This document shows, one piece after another, positions 25,318 through 33,900 of a stretch of DNA of 35,284 bases. Every line of letters starts with the position of its first letter. Positions within the stretch are counted from its first letter, which is position 1. The DNA is from Epsilonproteobacteria bacterium (ex Lamellibrachia satsuma) (lineage in GTDB: Bacteria > Campylobacterota > Campylobacteria > Campylobacterales > Sulfurovaceae). The DNA is taken from positions 1 to 35,284 of the forward strand of contig JQIX01000009.1 of the NCBI GenBank assembly GCA_003934925.1. The letters run 5' to 3'. The notes beneath the pieces are model-generated. The model had not been told where the DNA came from. It was given only the letters and a program-made list of their open reading frames with translations, and did not search any database. The translations under genes and the position numbers were made by a program.

Positions 25318-25352
25318 AATTATTAATTTTTACTTTTTAATTGTTAATTCAC
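25318..25352 (-). repeat. Degenerate AT-rich heptad array upstream of recG
   Basis: Consecutive heptads AATTATT, AATTTTT, ACTTTTT, AATTGTT and a partial AATTCAC (25318-25352) lie just before the recG start region. On the minus strand they read as AAAAATT-like units, the same family as the array at the eamA start but inverted and more diverged. In AT-rich DNA the periodicity could partly be chance. Confidence 0.5.
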
Positions 25353-25364
25353 AAACGGAGTGCA

Positions 25365-27173
25365 GTGTTGGAAGAAGCAAAACAGCTGTTTAAAAAACTA
25401 AAGATCCATTCCCTGCTTGACCTGGCACTCATTATTCCTTCTTCCTATAATGACACAACACTCTCAAGCACACTGAAACTCGGTAAGGTTAATACACTTG
25501 AGGCAAAAGTTGTAGATACTTCTGTCTATCATGGAAAACTCCGTGTTACTTTTAACCTCACTCGATCAGGCAGACGGCTCTCTTCCACTTTTTTTCGTGT
25601 GACACCTTACCATCATAAACTGTTTGAAACAGGTTCCAACCATGTCATACAGGGAAAGCTTGAAGAGTATAAAGGCTACCTGCAGATGGTACAGCCAAAG
25701 TCCATCAAACAGGTCGGCAGGATCACACCTAAGTATAAAACTGTTCTCAAAGAGAGTGAGATCGCTTCTCTCCTGGAAGTGTATGTCACAGAAAAGAATC
25801 TTTTTAATGAGGGCCTTGACAGCAAGGAAGTGGCAACTCTCATGCATATCCATTTTCCTAAAAGTTTGGAAGAAGTATATGAGAACGGTGTTTTTAAACC
25901 AGATCTTGTAGATGTGCTCAAATTTGTAGAAGCATTTAACCACTTAAAAAAACTCAGAGGCAAAAAGGTTGATTTCCCTGCACTTAGGGCACTGAAAGGA
26001 GATATCAAACCTTTTGTGGAAAATTTGCCGTTTACTTTAACTGCGGAACAGAAAGAGGTTATAACACAGATACAAATTGATCTGGCAAGTGAGGAGAGGG
26101 CAGCCAAAAGGATGGTAGTAGGAGATGTAGGCTCAGGCAAGACAATGGTCATACTGGCTTCCGTGATGATGGCATTGCCGTATAAAAGCATACTGATGGC
26201 GCCTACATCACTTTTGGCTTTGCAACTCTATGAGGAAGCATGCAAACATCTTCCTAAAGATGTCAAAGTGGCTTTGGTCATGCAGGGTAAAGATGAAGGG
26301 AATTATGCACAGGCTGACTTTATCATAGGAACGCATGCATTGCTCTACAAGGAAGACCTGCCGCAGGCTTCTTTGGTGATGGTAGATGAACAGCACCGTT
26401 TCGGTACGAAACAGCGGCAAAGCTTGGAAGCTTTAATGAGCGGTGAGGGAAAGAAGCCACACTTCATACAGTTCTCCGCTACACCGATCCCCAGAACTCA
26501 AGCTATGATGGAGTCTGAACTACTTGATGTAAGCCTCATTACTACAACACCGTTTGAGAGAGAAGTGCTTACTCAAACCATTTCCAGACAAGATTTTCCG
26601 GATCTGCTTACACATATCAAAGAGGAGATAGCCCAGAAACATCAGGTACTCATCATCTATCCTCTGGTTGAGGAGAGTTCCGAAGTTCCCTATCAGTCTT
26701 TGGATGAGAGCAGGGAATTTTGGGAAAGTAAATTTGAGAATGTCTATGTCACCCATGGAAAAGACAAACAAAAAGAAGAAATTTTACTTGAATTCAGAGA
26801 GAAGGGCGATATTTTACTGGCAACTACGGTGGTGGAAGTGGGTATCTCATTGCCCAGGCTTACGCTTATCGTCATCGTGGGGGCGGAAAGATTGGGGCTT
26901 GCAACTTTACATCAACTTAGGGGACGGGTAGGGCGTAACGGCCTGAAGAGCTGGTGTTACCTTTACAGCAACACTCAGGCCAATGATCGACTCACACAAT
27001 TTACCAAGACCACAAATGGCTTCGATATTGCCAAATTAGACTTGAAGTTCCGAGACAGTGGAGATATTTTGGACGGTACTATGCAAAGCGGGCAAAGGTT
27101 CAAATGGCTGGATATGGCTGAAGATGAAAAAGTAGTGGAGTATGCGAAGGTAAGGGTGAAAAGTGCATATTGA
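25365..27173 (+). CDS. recG: ATP-dependent DNA helicase RecG
   Basis: A protein of about 600 residues: N-terminal wedge/OB domain (to about 170), then helicase motifs including GDVGSGKT (Walker A), the RecG-type DEQHRFG, FSATPIPRT and, in the C-terminal domain, VVEVGISLP and QLRGRVGR. It remodels stalled replication forks and branched DNA. Shorter than E. coli RecG (693) but normal for Campylobacterota. The start is uncertain: GGAG at 25357-25360 could serve GTG 25365 or TTG 25368, both downstream of the TTG at 25341 that gives the longest frame. It converges with hpf across a REP-rich spacer. Confidence 0.95.
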   Translation: MLEEAKQLFKKLKIHSLLDLALIIPSSYNDTTLSSTLKLGKVNTLEAKVVDTSVYHGKLRVTFNLTRSGRRLSSTFFRVTPYHHKLFETGSNHVIQGKLEEYKGYLQMVQPKSIKQVGRITPKYKTVLKESEIASLLEVYVTEKNLFNEGLDSKEVATLMHIHFPKSLEEVYENGVFKPDLVDVLKFVEAFNHLKKLRGKKVDFPALRALKGDIKPFVENLPFTLTAEQKEVITQIQIDLASEERAAKRMVVGDVGSGKTMVILASVMMALPYKSILMAPTSLLALQLYEEACKHLPKDVKVALVMQGKDEGNYAQADFIIGTHALLYKEDLPQASLVMVDEQHRFGTKQRQSLEALMSGEGKKPHFIQFSATPIPRTQAMMESELLDVSLITTTPFEREVLTQTISRQDFPDLLTHIKEEIAQKHQVLIIYPLVEESSEVPYQSLDESREFWESKFENVYVTHGKDKQKEEILLEFREKGDILLATTVVEVGISLPRLTLIVIVGAERLGLATLHQLRGRVGRNGLKSWCYLYSNTQANDRLTQFTKTTNGFDIAKLDLKFRDSGDILDGTMQSGQRFKWLDMAEDEKVVEYAKVRVKSAY

Positions 27174-27181
27174 TGTAAATC

Positions 27182-27203
27182 GCAGGGGTACCTGTGGGTA
27201 CCC
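27182..27203 (+). repeat. REP-like palindrome 1 of the recG-hpf spacer
   Basis: GCAG (27182-27185, a degenerate GTAG foot) is followed by GGGTACC, loop TGTG, and GGTACCC (27186-27203), a perfect 7-bp stem. Plus orientation, facing element 2. It begins 9 nt after the recG stop. Confidence 0.6.
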
Positions 27204-27233
27204 TTGGATTGTGGGGGTATTGTACATGTGGAA

Positions 27234-27259
27234 GGGCAATCATAATGGATTGCCCCTAC
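27234..27259 (-). repeat. REP-like palindrome 2 of the recG-hpf spacer
   Basis: GGGCAATC (27234-27241), loop ATAATG, GATTGCCC (27248-27255), then CTAC at 27256-27259, the reverse complement of the GTAG foot. The 8-bp stem is perfect. Minus orientation, pairing with element 1 as an outward-footed pair. Confidence 0.7.
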
Positions 27260-27311
27260 GGTAGATTTAATTTATGGATAATACCCGTAAAAATGTACAT
27301 AATGGACAATC

Positions 27312-27336
27312 GTAGGGGTGCCCCTTGCGGGTACTC
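27312..27336 (+). repeat. REP-like palindrome 3 of the recG-hpf spacer
   Basis: GTAG foot (27312-27315), then GGGTGCCC (27316-27323), loop CTTGC and GGGTACTC (27329-27336). The stem is 8 bp with two G-U wobbles. Plus orientation. Confidence 0.65.
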
Positions 27337-27367
27337 AAAAATGGATGTGAAAAAATATATTTTAAAA

Positions 27368-27393
27368 GGGCAACCACAAGGGATTGCCCCTAC
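27368..27393 (-). repeat. REP-like palindrome 4 of the recG-hpf spacer
   Basis: GGGCAACC (27368-27375), loop ACAAG, GGATTGCCC (27381-27389) and CTAC (27390-27393). The stem is GGGCAA/TTGCCC plus CC/GG with a one-base bulge. Minus orientation, pairing with element 3. Its foot and stem base (GTAGGGGCAATCC on minus) match element 2. Confidence 0.7.
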
Positions 27394-27432
27394 CGGGGTA
27401 ATGTTTTATTATTGTGGTTTGAACCCGGTCTG

Positions 27433-27966
27433 TTAATAGAGCCCGAATTTTCCGTCAGCTCTTTTGTACATGACCCGCATATGGCCATCGTAGTCGTTAA
27501 AGACAATGAACTGTCTTTTCTTCTCCGCTCTTAGCGCATCAATGGCTTCTTCGAAGTCAAGAGGCTTGTGCAGTTCTAGATCCATAGGTACGATCTCAAT
27601 ATCTTCAGTTTCGATTTCCGAAACGGCTTCTGCTTCTTCACCCATGTCTTTAAAGCTCATGACCTTATGGTCTTTGATCTTCTCTTTGTGTCTTCTGAGA
27701 CCCTTTTTTACTCTTTCGCTGGCAAGGTCCATCGCGGCATAGACATCTTTGTCAACCTGCGTGATGACGATCGTGTTCTTGTCTTTGAGATTTACAATGA
27801 ATTCTACATGAAAACCTTTTTTCCCGTTCTTCTCATCTGCCGAAATAACAATGTTTGCCGAGGTAATGTCCAAATTATATTTTTTGAGGCCGTCGAGCAG
27901 TGCATCTGCATAAGCTTTGATAGCATCGGTCAGTTCGAAGTGTCTTCCTGTAATACTTTTATTCAT
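27433..27966 (-). CDS. hpf: Ribosome hibernation promoting factor, long form
   Basis: A 177-residue protein starting MNKSITGRHFELTDAIKAYA. The N-terminal S30AE domain (about 1-95) binds the decoding region of the 30S subunit. After an acidic linker (about 110-130) the C-terminal domain (LDFEEAIDAL...RQFIVFNDYDGHMRVMYKRADGKFGLY) is the dimerising part of the long form that joins ribosomes as 100S dimers. The start at 27966 is chosen because AAAGGA lies 6-7 nt upstream; a TTG at 28002 in the same frame lacks this. A promoter and leader hairpin lie upstream. Confidence 0.94.
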   Translation of the reverse strand: MNKSITGRHFELTDAIKAYADALLDGLKKYNLDITSANIVISADEKNGKKGFHVEFIVNLKDKNTIVITQVDKDVYAAMDLASERVKKGLRRHKEKIKDHKVMSFKDMGEEAEAVSEIETEDIEIVPMDLELHKPLDFEEAIDALRAEKKRQFIVFNDYDGHMRVMYKRADGKFGLY

Positions 27967-27990
27967 GATAAATCCTTTAATGTTAGATAC

Positions 27991-28033
27991 GGAGAAGGTC
28001 AAAGAGACCCCTTATTCTCCATACTTAATTGTA
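27991..28033 (-). promoter_or_regulatory. hpf promoter -10 and leader hairpin
   Basis: On the minus strand TACAAT (28033-28028) is a likely -10, placing transcription start near 28021. The first leader bases then form a hairpin: GGAGAA (28020-28015) with TTCTCC (27996-27991), enclosing GGTC/GACC with a 5-nt loop and an asymmetric internal loop. The stem ends about 15 nt before the AAAGGA Shine-Dalgarno. It may stabilise the message or regulate hpf. Confidence 0.4.
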
Positions 28034-28088
28034 ACTTAATAGGCTTAATAAAGGGTAAATGGAAAGGCTCTTCAAAAGAATAAAATCA

Positions 28089-28811
28089 TCAGGAATTGTC
28101 TTCTTGCCCAATAATATATGCATAGCCTGTCTCTTTATTGACTCTTACATTCAATGCGGGTATGGATGTATCTGTGAATGTAAACTGTATGTTGCAGTCA
28201 CTAGGCATGTAGCTTGAGTAGTCCGGTGATGTACTGCCTCCAAATCCTACATGAGGACGACCCAGGTTGTCAAAGCCAATATACTGTATGCCAGTACAGC
28301 CGCCACTGAATGCAAAGTTGTTGATACCGTACTTTTTGGAAAGGAAGATCTGGGGACTGACTGTATTGTCACCACCGTCACTGCAATCTGTTCCGTTACT
28401 CCAGAACATAGGTTTTCCGGAAGTTTGGTCGATGGCAGATTCGTTTTTATCAAAAAAACTTCCGTTGTCAGTATTGTCATCACTGCCCACCATAAAAAAC
28501 TTATCTGTACCGGTGCAGGTACCGAACATGATCTTCCAGAATCGCTGCTGCCATTTTGGATCATCAAATTTTTGTTTGTTGTCCATAAGGGCAAGATGTT
28601 GTGTGTATCGTATATTGGAAAGTATCGTCTGTGCGGCTTCCTGACGGATGTCTCTGTCAATTCTCGGCATTGCCAGCGCGGCCAATATCCCAAGTACAAC
28701 AATGACAAAAACAAGTTCTATCATGGTAAAGGCAGAGCTGACACGAATGGGTTTATCAGCAATAGTTTTCACGGAAATTCCTTGGTTATGATTCAATTTT
28801 GTATGTTTCAT
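28089..28811 (-). CDS. Pseudopilin-like protein (GspH/FimT-like)
   Basis: A 240-residue protein with a class III (prepilin) signal: SSA^FTMIELVFVIVVLGILAALAMPRID, with Glu at +5, a hydrophobic helix, then a globular beta-rich part with Cys pairs. Its position as fourth small pilin of the cluster and the central Gly/Asp-rich region suggest a minor pseudopilin. ATG 28811 (3 nt after the upstream stop) gives a 27-residue leader. GTG 28772, with AAGGA 6 nt upstream, gives a shorter basic leader and may be the true start. It contains one D-K-N-E-S glycosylation sequon. No pilus motor gene is present nearby. Confidence 0.75.
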   Translation of the reverse strand: MKHTKLNHNQGISVKTIADKPIRVSSAFTMIELVFVIVVLGILAALAMPRIDRDIRQEAAQTILSNIRYTQHLALMDNKQKFDDPKWQQRFWKIMFGTCTGTDKFFMVGSDDNTDNGSFFDKNESAIDQTSGKPMFWSNGTDCSDGGDNTVSPQIFLSKKYGINNFAFSGGCTGIQYIGFDNLGRPHVGFGGSTSPDYSSYMPSDCNIQFTFTDTSIPALNVRVNKETGYAYIIGQEDNS

Positions 28812-28813
28812 GT

Positions 28814-29311
28814 TTATATCTTCTGAAGCGTTCGTTTATGGTAAGTGATCCATCCGCCGCTTGTATTTTCCGGATCTTTATATTCCACATAGGTATCTAC
28901 TATAATACTCAAAGGTGTCTTTACCGTTGTTACGCTATTGCTAAAGATACGTGTATTACTACAGGAGGCGACTTCAGATGCTTCCCCTATGTAGGCGATC
29001 CTGACACGTATCCTGTAGCCGTTGCCGTTAGCAACGGTGACAGCACTGCTTTCGTCTATTTTGACTTGGCCGTCAATGTCTCTGAGGCAGTGGTTTGTAC
29101 CGTTTCTGTCATTTGACATGACAGACAGCACTGCATATTCCGTATAGCTTTTTGAAAGGAGCATTGCCTGTTCCCTGTGGTATTGTGCCGTGGTCTCTTT
29201 GACGGTTTTTCCCGCGATATTCATTACCAGCATGGCAACTGTGGCCATAATAACGATCACTATGATCGCTGTAATCATTGAAAATGCTTTTCTTTGTCTG
29301 GAAAGATACAT
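28814..29311 (-). CDS. Minor pilin-like protein lacking Glu5 (PilX/GspK-like)
   Basis: A 165-residue protein beginning MYLSRQRKA^FSMITAIIVIVIMATVAMLVMNIAGK. It has a prepilin-type leader and helix, but the fifth mature residue is Thr rather than Glu, as in pseudopilins that cap the pilus tip (GspK, PilX). The mature part carries two Cys and one D-R-N-G-T sequon. Its start overlaps the previous gene's stop by one base. Family identity beyond the pilin N-terminus is not certain. Confidence 0.7.
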   Translation of the reverse strand: MYLSRQRKAFSMITAIIVIVIMATVAMLVMNIAGKTVKETTAQYHREQAMLLSKSYTEYAVLSVMSNDRNGTNHCLRDIDGQVKIDESSAVTVANGNGYRIRVRIAYIGEASEVASCSNTRIFSNSVTTVKTPLSIIVDTYVEYKDPENTSGGWITYHKRTLQKI

Positions 29312-30198
29312 TAGAATACCGCCTTTTCTTTACATGCAGATACATTTGCATCTGCAGTAATAGGTTCTTCTTTACAGATTTTAAAACGGATTGTCCGTCC
29401 GCTTCCCTGGAACTTGAAGTTGGTTATGTTTTTAAGTAACAGAGATTTGCTGGTGCTTGTCGAGTTGATATCGGCTGCAGCATAGGCCGGAGAAAAGTTA
29501 TAGTAGAGATAAAGATCATTTCCCTCCACAACCAGTGCATAGGAAGTCCATGCCAGTTTGTACTGTTCAACAAGACCAACGCCGGAACCTGTTATATTGC
29601 TGTCGAGACTAATGGTGTCACCTGCCCCCCCTGCTATACCATACGCTGTAAGATCATAGGGAAAAAAGAGTACTGCATCTGCAATACTTTTTGTTGAAGC
29701 ACCTGCCGAATTCTTGGAAAGGTTCTGTATGATAGTGTCAGTAAAGCCCAAACGTGATCCCGGTGTTTTAACAGTATCCCTGCTACTGGCATCAAGGTCA
29801 CAAAAACCACTCCATCCGGGAAGCCTGCCTGTAGAAGAAGCAGGGTCAAGTGCTTCAAAACTGTCACCGTCATAGGCAACCCACTGAAGTACATTATAGC
29901 TGTCAGCCGAGTAATTCATGGGGCTGCTCAGTTCTTCCGCCTGAGAAACAGGAGAAGAAGTACTTTGTCTTCTAACGACAGTACCTGGAATGGCATAGCG
30001 TAAACGGTTCGCAATTTCCAAAGCAGCCAGTTCGGTTTTAACCGAAGCTCTGTATTGTGCCCTTTGCAAAATATAACTTGAATACACCCTTGCGATGATT
30101 TCAGCACCCAAGGAGGCGACAATACCGAGTATCAGGATCACAAAAACAACTTCCAGCATCGTAAATGCCGATCTTTTAAACTTGGTTAATTTCATCAT
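29311..30198 (-). CDS. Pseudopilin-like protein (GspJ/PilW-like)
   Basis: A 295-residue protein with leader MMKLTKFKRSA^FTMLEVVFVILILGIVASLGAEI and Glu at +5, then an amphipathic stretch and a long beta-rich domain. Length and position between the I-like and X-like genes suggest the GspJ/PilW type. It has three D/E-X-N-X-S/T sequons (D-S-N-I-T, D-I-N-S-T, D-A-N-V-S). One-base overlaps at both ends (30198, 29311) show a tightly coupled operon. Confidence 0.75.
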   Translation of the reverse strand: MMKLTKFKRSAFTMLEVVFVILILGIVASLGAEIIARVYSSYILQRAQYRASVKTELAALEIANRLRYAIPGTVVRRQSTSSPVSQAEELSSPMNYSADSYNVLQWVAYDGDSFEALDPASSTGRLPGWSGFCDLDASSRDTVKTPGSRLGFTDTIIQNLSKNSAGASTKSIADAVLFFPYDLTAYGIAGGAGDTISLDSNITGSGVGLVEQYKLAWTSYALVVEGNDLYLYYNFSPAYAAADINSTSTSKSLLLKNITNFKFQGSGRTIRFKICKEEPITADANVSACKEKAVF

Positions 30199-30968
30199 TA
30201 AAAATCTCTTTCGAAACTGTAGTTACCGATATTGCAGGTGAATGCCTTGAGCACTATCTTTTTATTGTTCAGTTCACTCGCAGTGCTTGTACTAGTCAGT
30301 GTGACAATTATCTTTTTTATATTTGTCGTATAGCCGGGAGCGGCTGCATCGAACAGGGGTGAAAAGGTGATCTTGCCGTCAGCTCCCGGGTCAACATAAG
30401 TGCCTCCTGCGGGTGTATCGTTCATATAACTGATTGCTGTATGGATGTTAATGGTGGTGTTATTTTCGATGTAGTCAACATTATTTTCATTGGAATCAAT
30501 GAATTGCAAAGAGGAATCAGCGATGGCCGTATCGGCAAAATCATCCATATCATCGATATCATTGTCATTGTTCTCGCCGGTATCGAATCCGAGCGGTGCA
30601 GCCGATGCGTTAAGCTTATTCCCGTCTGTACGTATGAAGCTGCGCGTACTCAGCTTTGGTGTTCCTGCTCTTCGCCCTGAACTGTTAAATTCCCTAAGAC
30701 TGCTGTCGGCACTGTTGCTGACATACAGGATAGGTGAAAGAAATGACGAGTCCGTATTGGCTTCGTCCCAGGGATAGCTCATGATAAGACTGACTTTGGA
30801 GGCTGCTTCATTAATACCTTCCTGCTGCATGGAAAGAAAGCCGCTTTGTGTTGCAGTGTGTATCAGCCTTGGGGCCGAAAGCAGGACGATCGCCATGATG
30901 ACAAGCGCGAAGATCAGCTCGATCATGGCAATGGCGGGACGCAGGAATGTGTTGTTTCTTTTATTCAT
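30198..30968 (-). CDS. Pseudopilin-like protein (GspI/PilV-like)
   Basis: A 256-residue protein with leader MNKRNNTFLRPA^IAMIELIFALVIMAIVLLSAPRL and Glu at +5, followed by an Asp/Asn-rich domain with a possible metal-binding acidic run (DNDIDDMDDFAD). It has two sequons (E-F-N-S-S and E-N-N-T-T). Its ATG is directly adjacent to the stop of the giant surface protein (30971-30969), so the two are almost certainly one transcript. GspI/PilV-type assignment is by order and leader only. Confidence 0.72.
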   Translation of the reverse strand: MNKRNNTFLRPAIAMIELIFALVIMAIVLLSAPRLIHTATQSGFLSMQQEGINEAASKVSLIMSYPWDEANTDSSFLSPILYVSNSADSSLREFNSSGRRAGTPKLSTRSFIRTDGNKLNASAAPLGFDTGENNDNDIDDMDDFADTAIADSSLQFIDSNENNVDYIENNTTINIHTAISYMNDTPAGGTYVDPGADGKITFSPLFDAAAPGYTTNIKKIIVTLTSTSTASELNNKKIVLKAFTCNIGNYSFERDF

Positions 30969-33900
30969 TTACCATCCTAAACGCTGGTTTTTGGTCTTGC
31001 TTGCATTGTGCTCTACCACATGACCCGTGTCGCCGTGTCCTGCCCAGCCTTCATTTCCTATAAATCGTACCTTGTAGAACGGGCTTGGTACACTGTTGTT
31101 GAATTCATTGTAAATCAGCCATCTGCTTGTATCTGTCGGTAGCATAGTCACAAAATCAATATTGACAAGTACAGGACGGGTCGTTGCAGGAGCAGTTGTG
31201 CTGACCTGTACATTTGGATCGACTCCGTTGCTGTTGTTGATGCTTACCGGTGATGTCACGGAGACCAAAGCGGATGTGACATCGGGTGACGTTGCAGTCA
31301 ATGAAATATTCCCATCATTGTCAGGTGTCATTACATGGCCCTTGACAAGATACCAGTCATATTCGTTTGTCCTGTTGAAATCCATAGAAGTGATATTGTA
31401 GATCGCCGAACAGTTTACAGGGTCCTGATCACAGTAAGCAACAACGGAGATAGGTGTATTGATACTGTTGGCAGTGATGTCATCGTAGAAATATCTTGAC
31501 GATTTGGCCCTTCCATAGATAAAGGTTACATTCTGGTCAAGGTCTTTGTTTCCATAGATTTTATGATCGGATATCCCATCTACATATAGTGTTGTAGGTT
31601 GTGTATCATAAGTAATGTTGAAGTCATGAAAAGTAATAAACCGCGGGTTAAGCAGTTGGTTATAGGTACGCGTAAAATTATACCCCAGATCCATATTGAT
31701 AGATCCATTCATATCTTTTTTGAAATCTGTTGCGTTTTGGTCGATAGAAAAAGGCGTGCTGATACTTGTGTGAGTGCCTACCTCAAAATCATTGGTTCCA
31801 GGGCGGTATTTGACACCTGTACTGTTGACATCTTTGAGGCTGTATGAGAGATATGGCGTTACAGGAGGCATAGGCATATTATAGGTAAATGTAAGATTCA
31901 TATCCGTATTGTCAGCATAGCAGCTTGTCACAAAGTTGCTCATAGTGGTATTGTCATGCCCTGCTGCATAAAAGGTTCCGCTCATGTTGTAACTCATGTC
32001 CGAATTTTCTATATCCTGGTTGGGAGGTGTATCTATATAGACAAAAGTTTGATTGTTTCCTCTCGTGTAAGGACCGATATTGGGATTGATGCCGTTTACG
32101 TTGAAGCTATAAGGATAACTTCGGATGTTCATTGCTTTATATGTCGTGCCATGCACACTGCTGGTTTCACACCCGGCTTTATGTGATGTAGTATCTCCTG
32201 TAATATCTGGGACATCATTGCTTCCTTCTACACAGTCAGGCGTTGCATTGTTTATGAAGTTACCACTGTTGTGATGCTGTGTCAAATTCTCCTCCCAGTC
32301 ATACTTGGTCCACTCTTCATCGACGACCTTGAATTCGTATTCTCCCACATTGATAAGCTCATCATGCCTGTCTTCCCAGGTATTCAACGGATTTGGGTTG
32401 GTATTGGTCCCGTCTATCAGGTAAAAACTCATATTCCTGTCTTCCGGGGCATTACACCCGCTGACATCATGTCCGCTGCTTAGATTCCAGCCCATGTATG
32501 CCAATTTTCTTGGATCGCTTGAGTCAAAGCCCTGTACATAACCTGGAACAGGGGTTTCGTCGGTATAACTGGTAGCATTGATATCAATCCGGTAGGGATA
32601 GCCCGCAACAAGATTAATGGGTGTCCCCGTACTGCCGGCTTTGTTTGTATTGTTTGCAAAATCCTGGTTGAGGGTTGTAGTGTTGTCATCGCTAAAAGAA
32701 ACTTTGAACGCTTCAGGGCGAATGGCAAAATTGTCCCGTGAACAAGTATAGTGCGATTTGCTGCCATAAAGACATTCCATACAGATGGCCAGGTGAGTTG
32801 AGTCAAGCCCTTTTGTACCTGCATTACCACAATAGTTCTGAATTGAATCATTACTGTTTGGATTGTTATCCATATCTTGACCGCAATTACCTGGACCTTT
32901 ACCTACATCGAAAGTATGGCTATTGGGGAAATTGTCAATTTTGTAACATGGCGCTACTTGATGTGCCTGGCATGTGCCTGGTGAAGTATGTAAAAGTGTA
33001 CCGTTCCCATCGGTCGTGTACGTTACCCTGAAAGCAGTGTTACGGCGTATTTTAGTGTAAAAGTCTTCCGGCTCATCTATTGGTGTTGGCTGATGAAGAA
33101 TTTCATCTGAAACCATCCCGTTGCGAATGGCAAGACCCAAAGTGTTCCAAGTGAAGTCTGTATGAGAAATATTGTTGTCAAATGCCACCGAGACTCTTGG
33201 TGTCAAGGCACTGTCGGGTTCCACGCAGGAAGTTTGTGTTTCATGAAAAGCCCCTGCATCTATAAGCTCAACGCCAACCATAGTGCTGACACCTATAGGC
33301 GTATCGAGATGGTCGGCATCGTAAGACTTTACCTCAAAATTCTCGACACGTCTTGCAACCTGCGTGTAAATATTGTATTTGTCCAGGTCTTTTTCTTCAA
33401 CATTGAAAATACCCCAGGCAGGTTTGTAGTTGAAGCCTTCGTCTGCACAGAAAGGTATATCGGTATGAATTTTTAAATCTTCGTAACGGTTGGTAATGGT
33501 CGGACCACTGGGGATTGTAATCGTAGTATTAAAATCCAAATATGCTTTTAGGGGCATATCGATACGACTTTTTTGGGGCTGGAGGGCATAATATGTATAA
33601 AAATATGCCTGGCTTCCGACGTCGCCAATTTGTATCCCTCTGATATAACCGCTTGCTGAACTCAAAACAGTTGCAGCTTCACGCTGGGTACTGCCCGGAA
33701 GCGTGACTTTGGCAGATCCGTTGACATAGGTTCCCTCGGAAGTAAGAATAGGATCAATACTTACCTGCATATCGCTGATGACAATATCAGAGGCTTCACG
33801 GTTTTTGATATAGAGTGAAACATCGATATCGCTGTCTGAAAACAGATCTCCTCTGATATAAGGAGACCGGCTACCATTGTTCTCTTCAGTAAAGTATCTT

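Noticed and set aside
27174-27432. CRISPR array in the recG-hpf spacer
   Set aside because: The repeats are unequal, alternate in orientation, have unequal spacing and lack cas genes; they are REP-like palindromes.
28251-28826. A 191-codon open frame on the plus strand over the H-like pseudopilin gene
   Set aside because: It is antisense to a gene with a clear prepilin signal, in a tight operon on the other strand; the translation shows no coherent domain.
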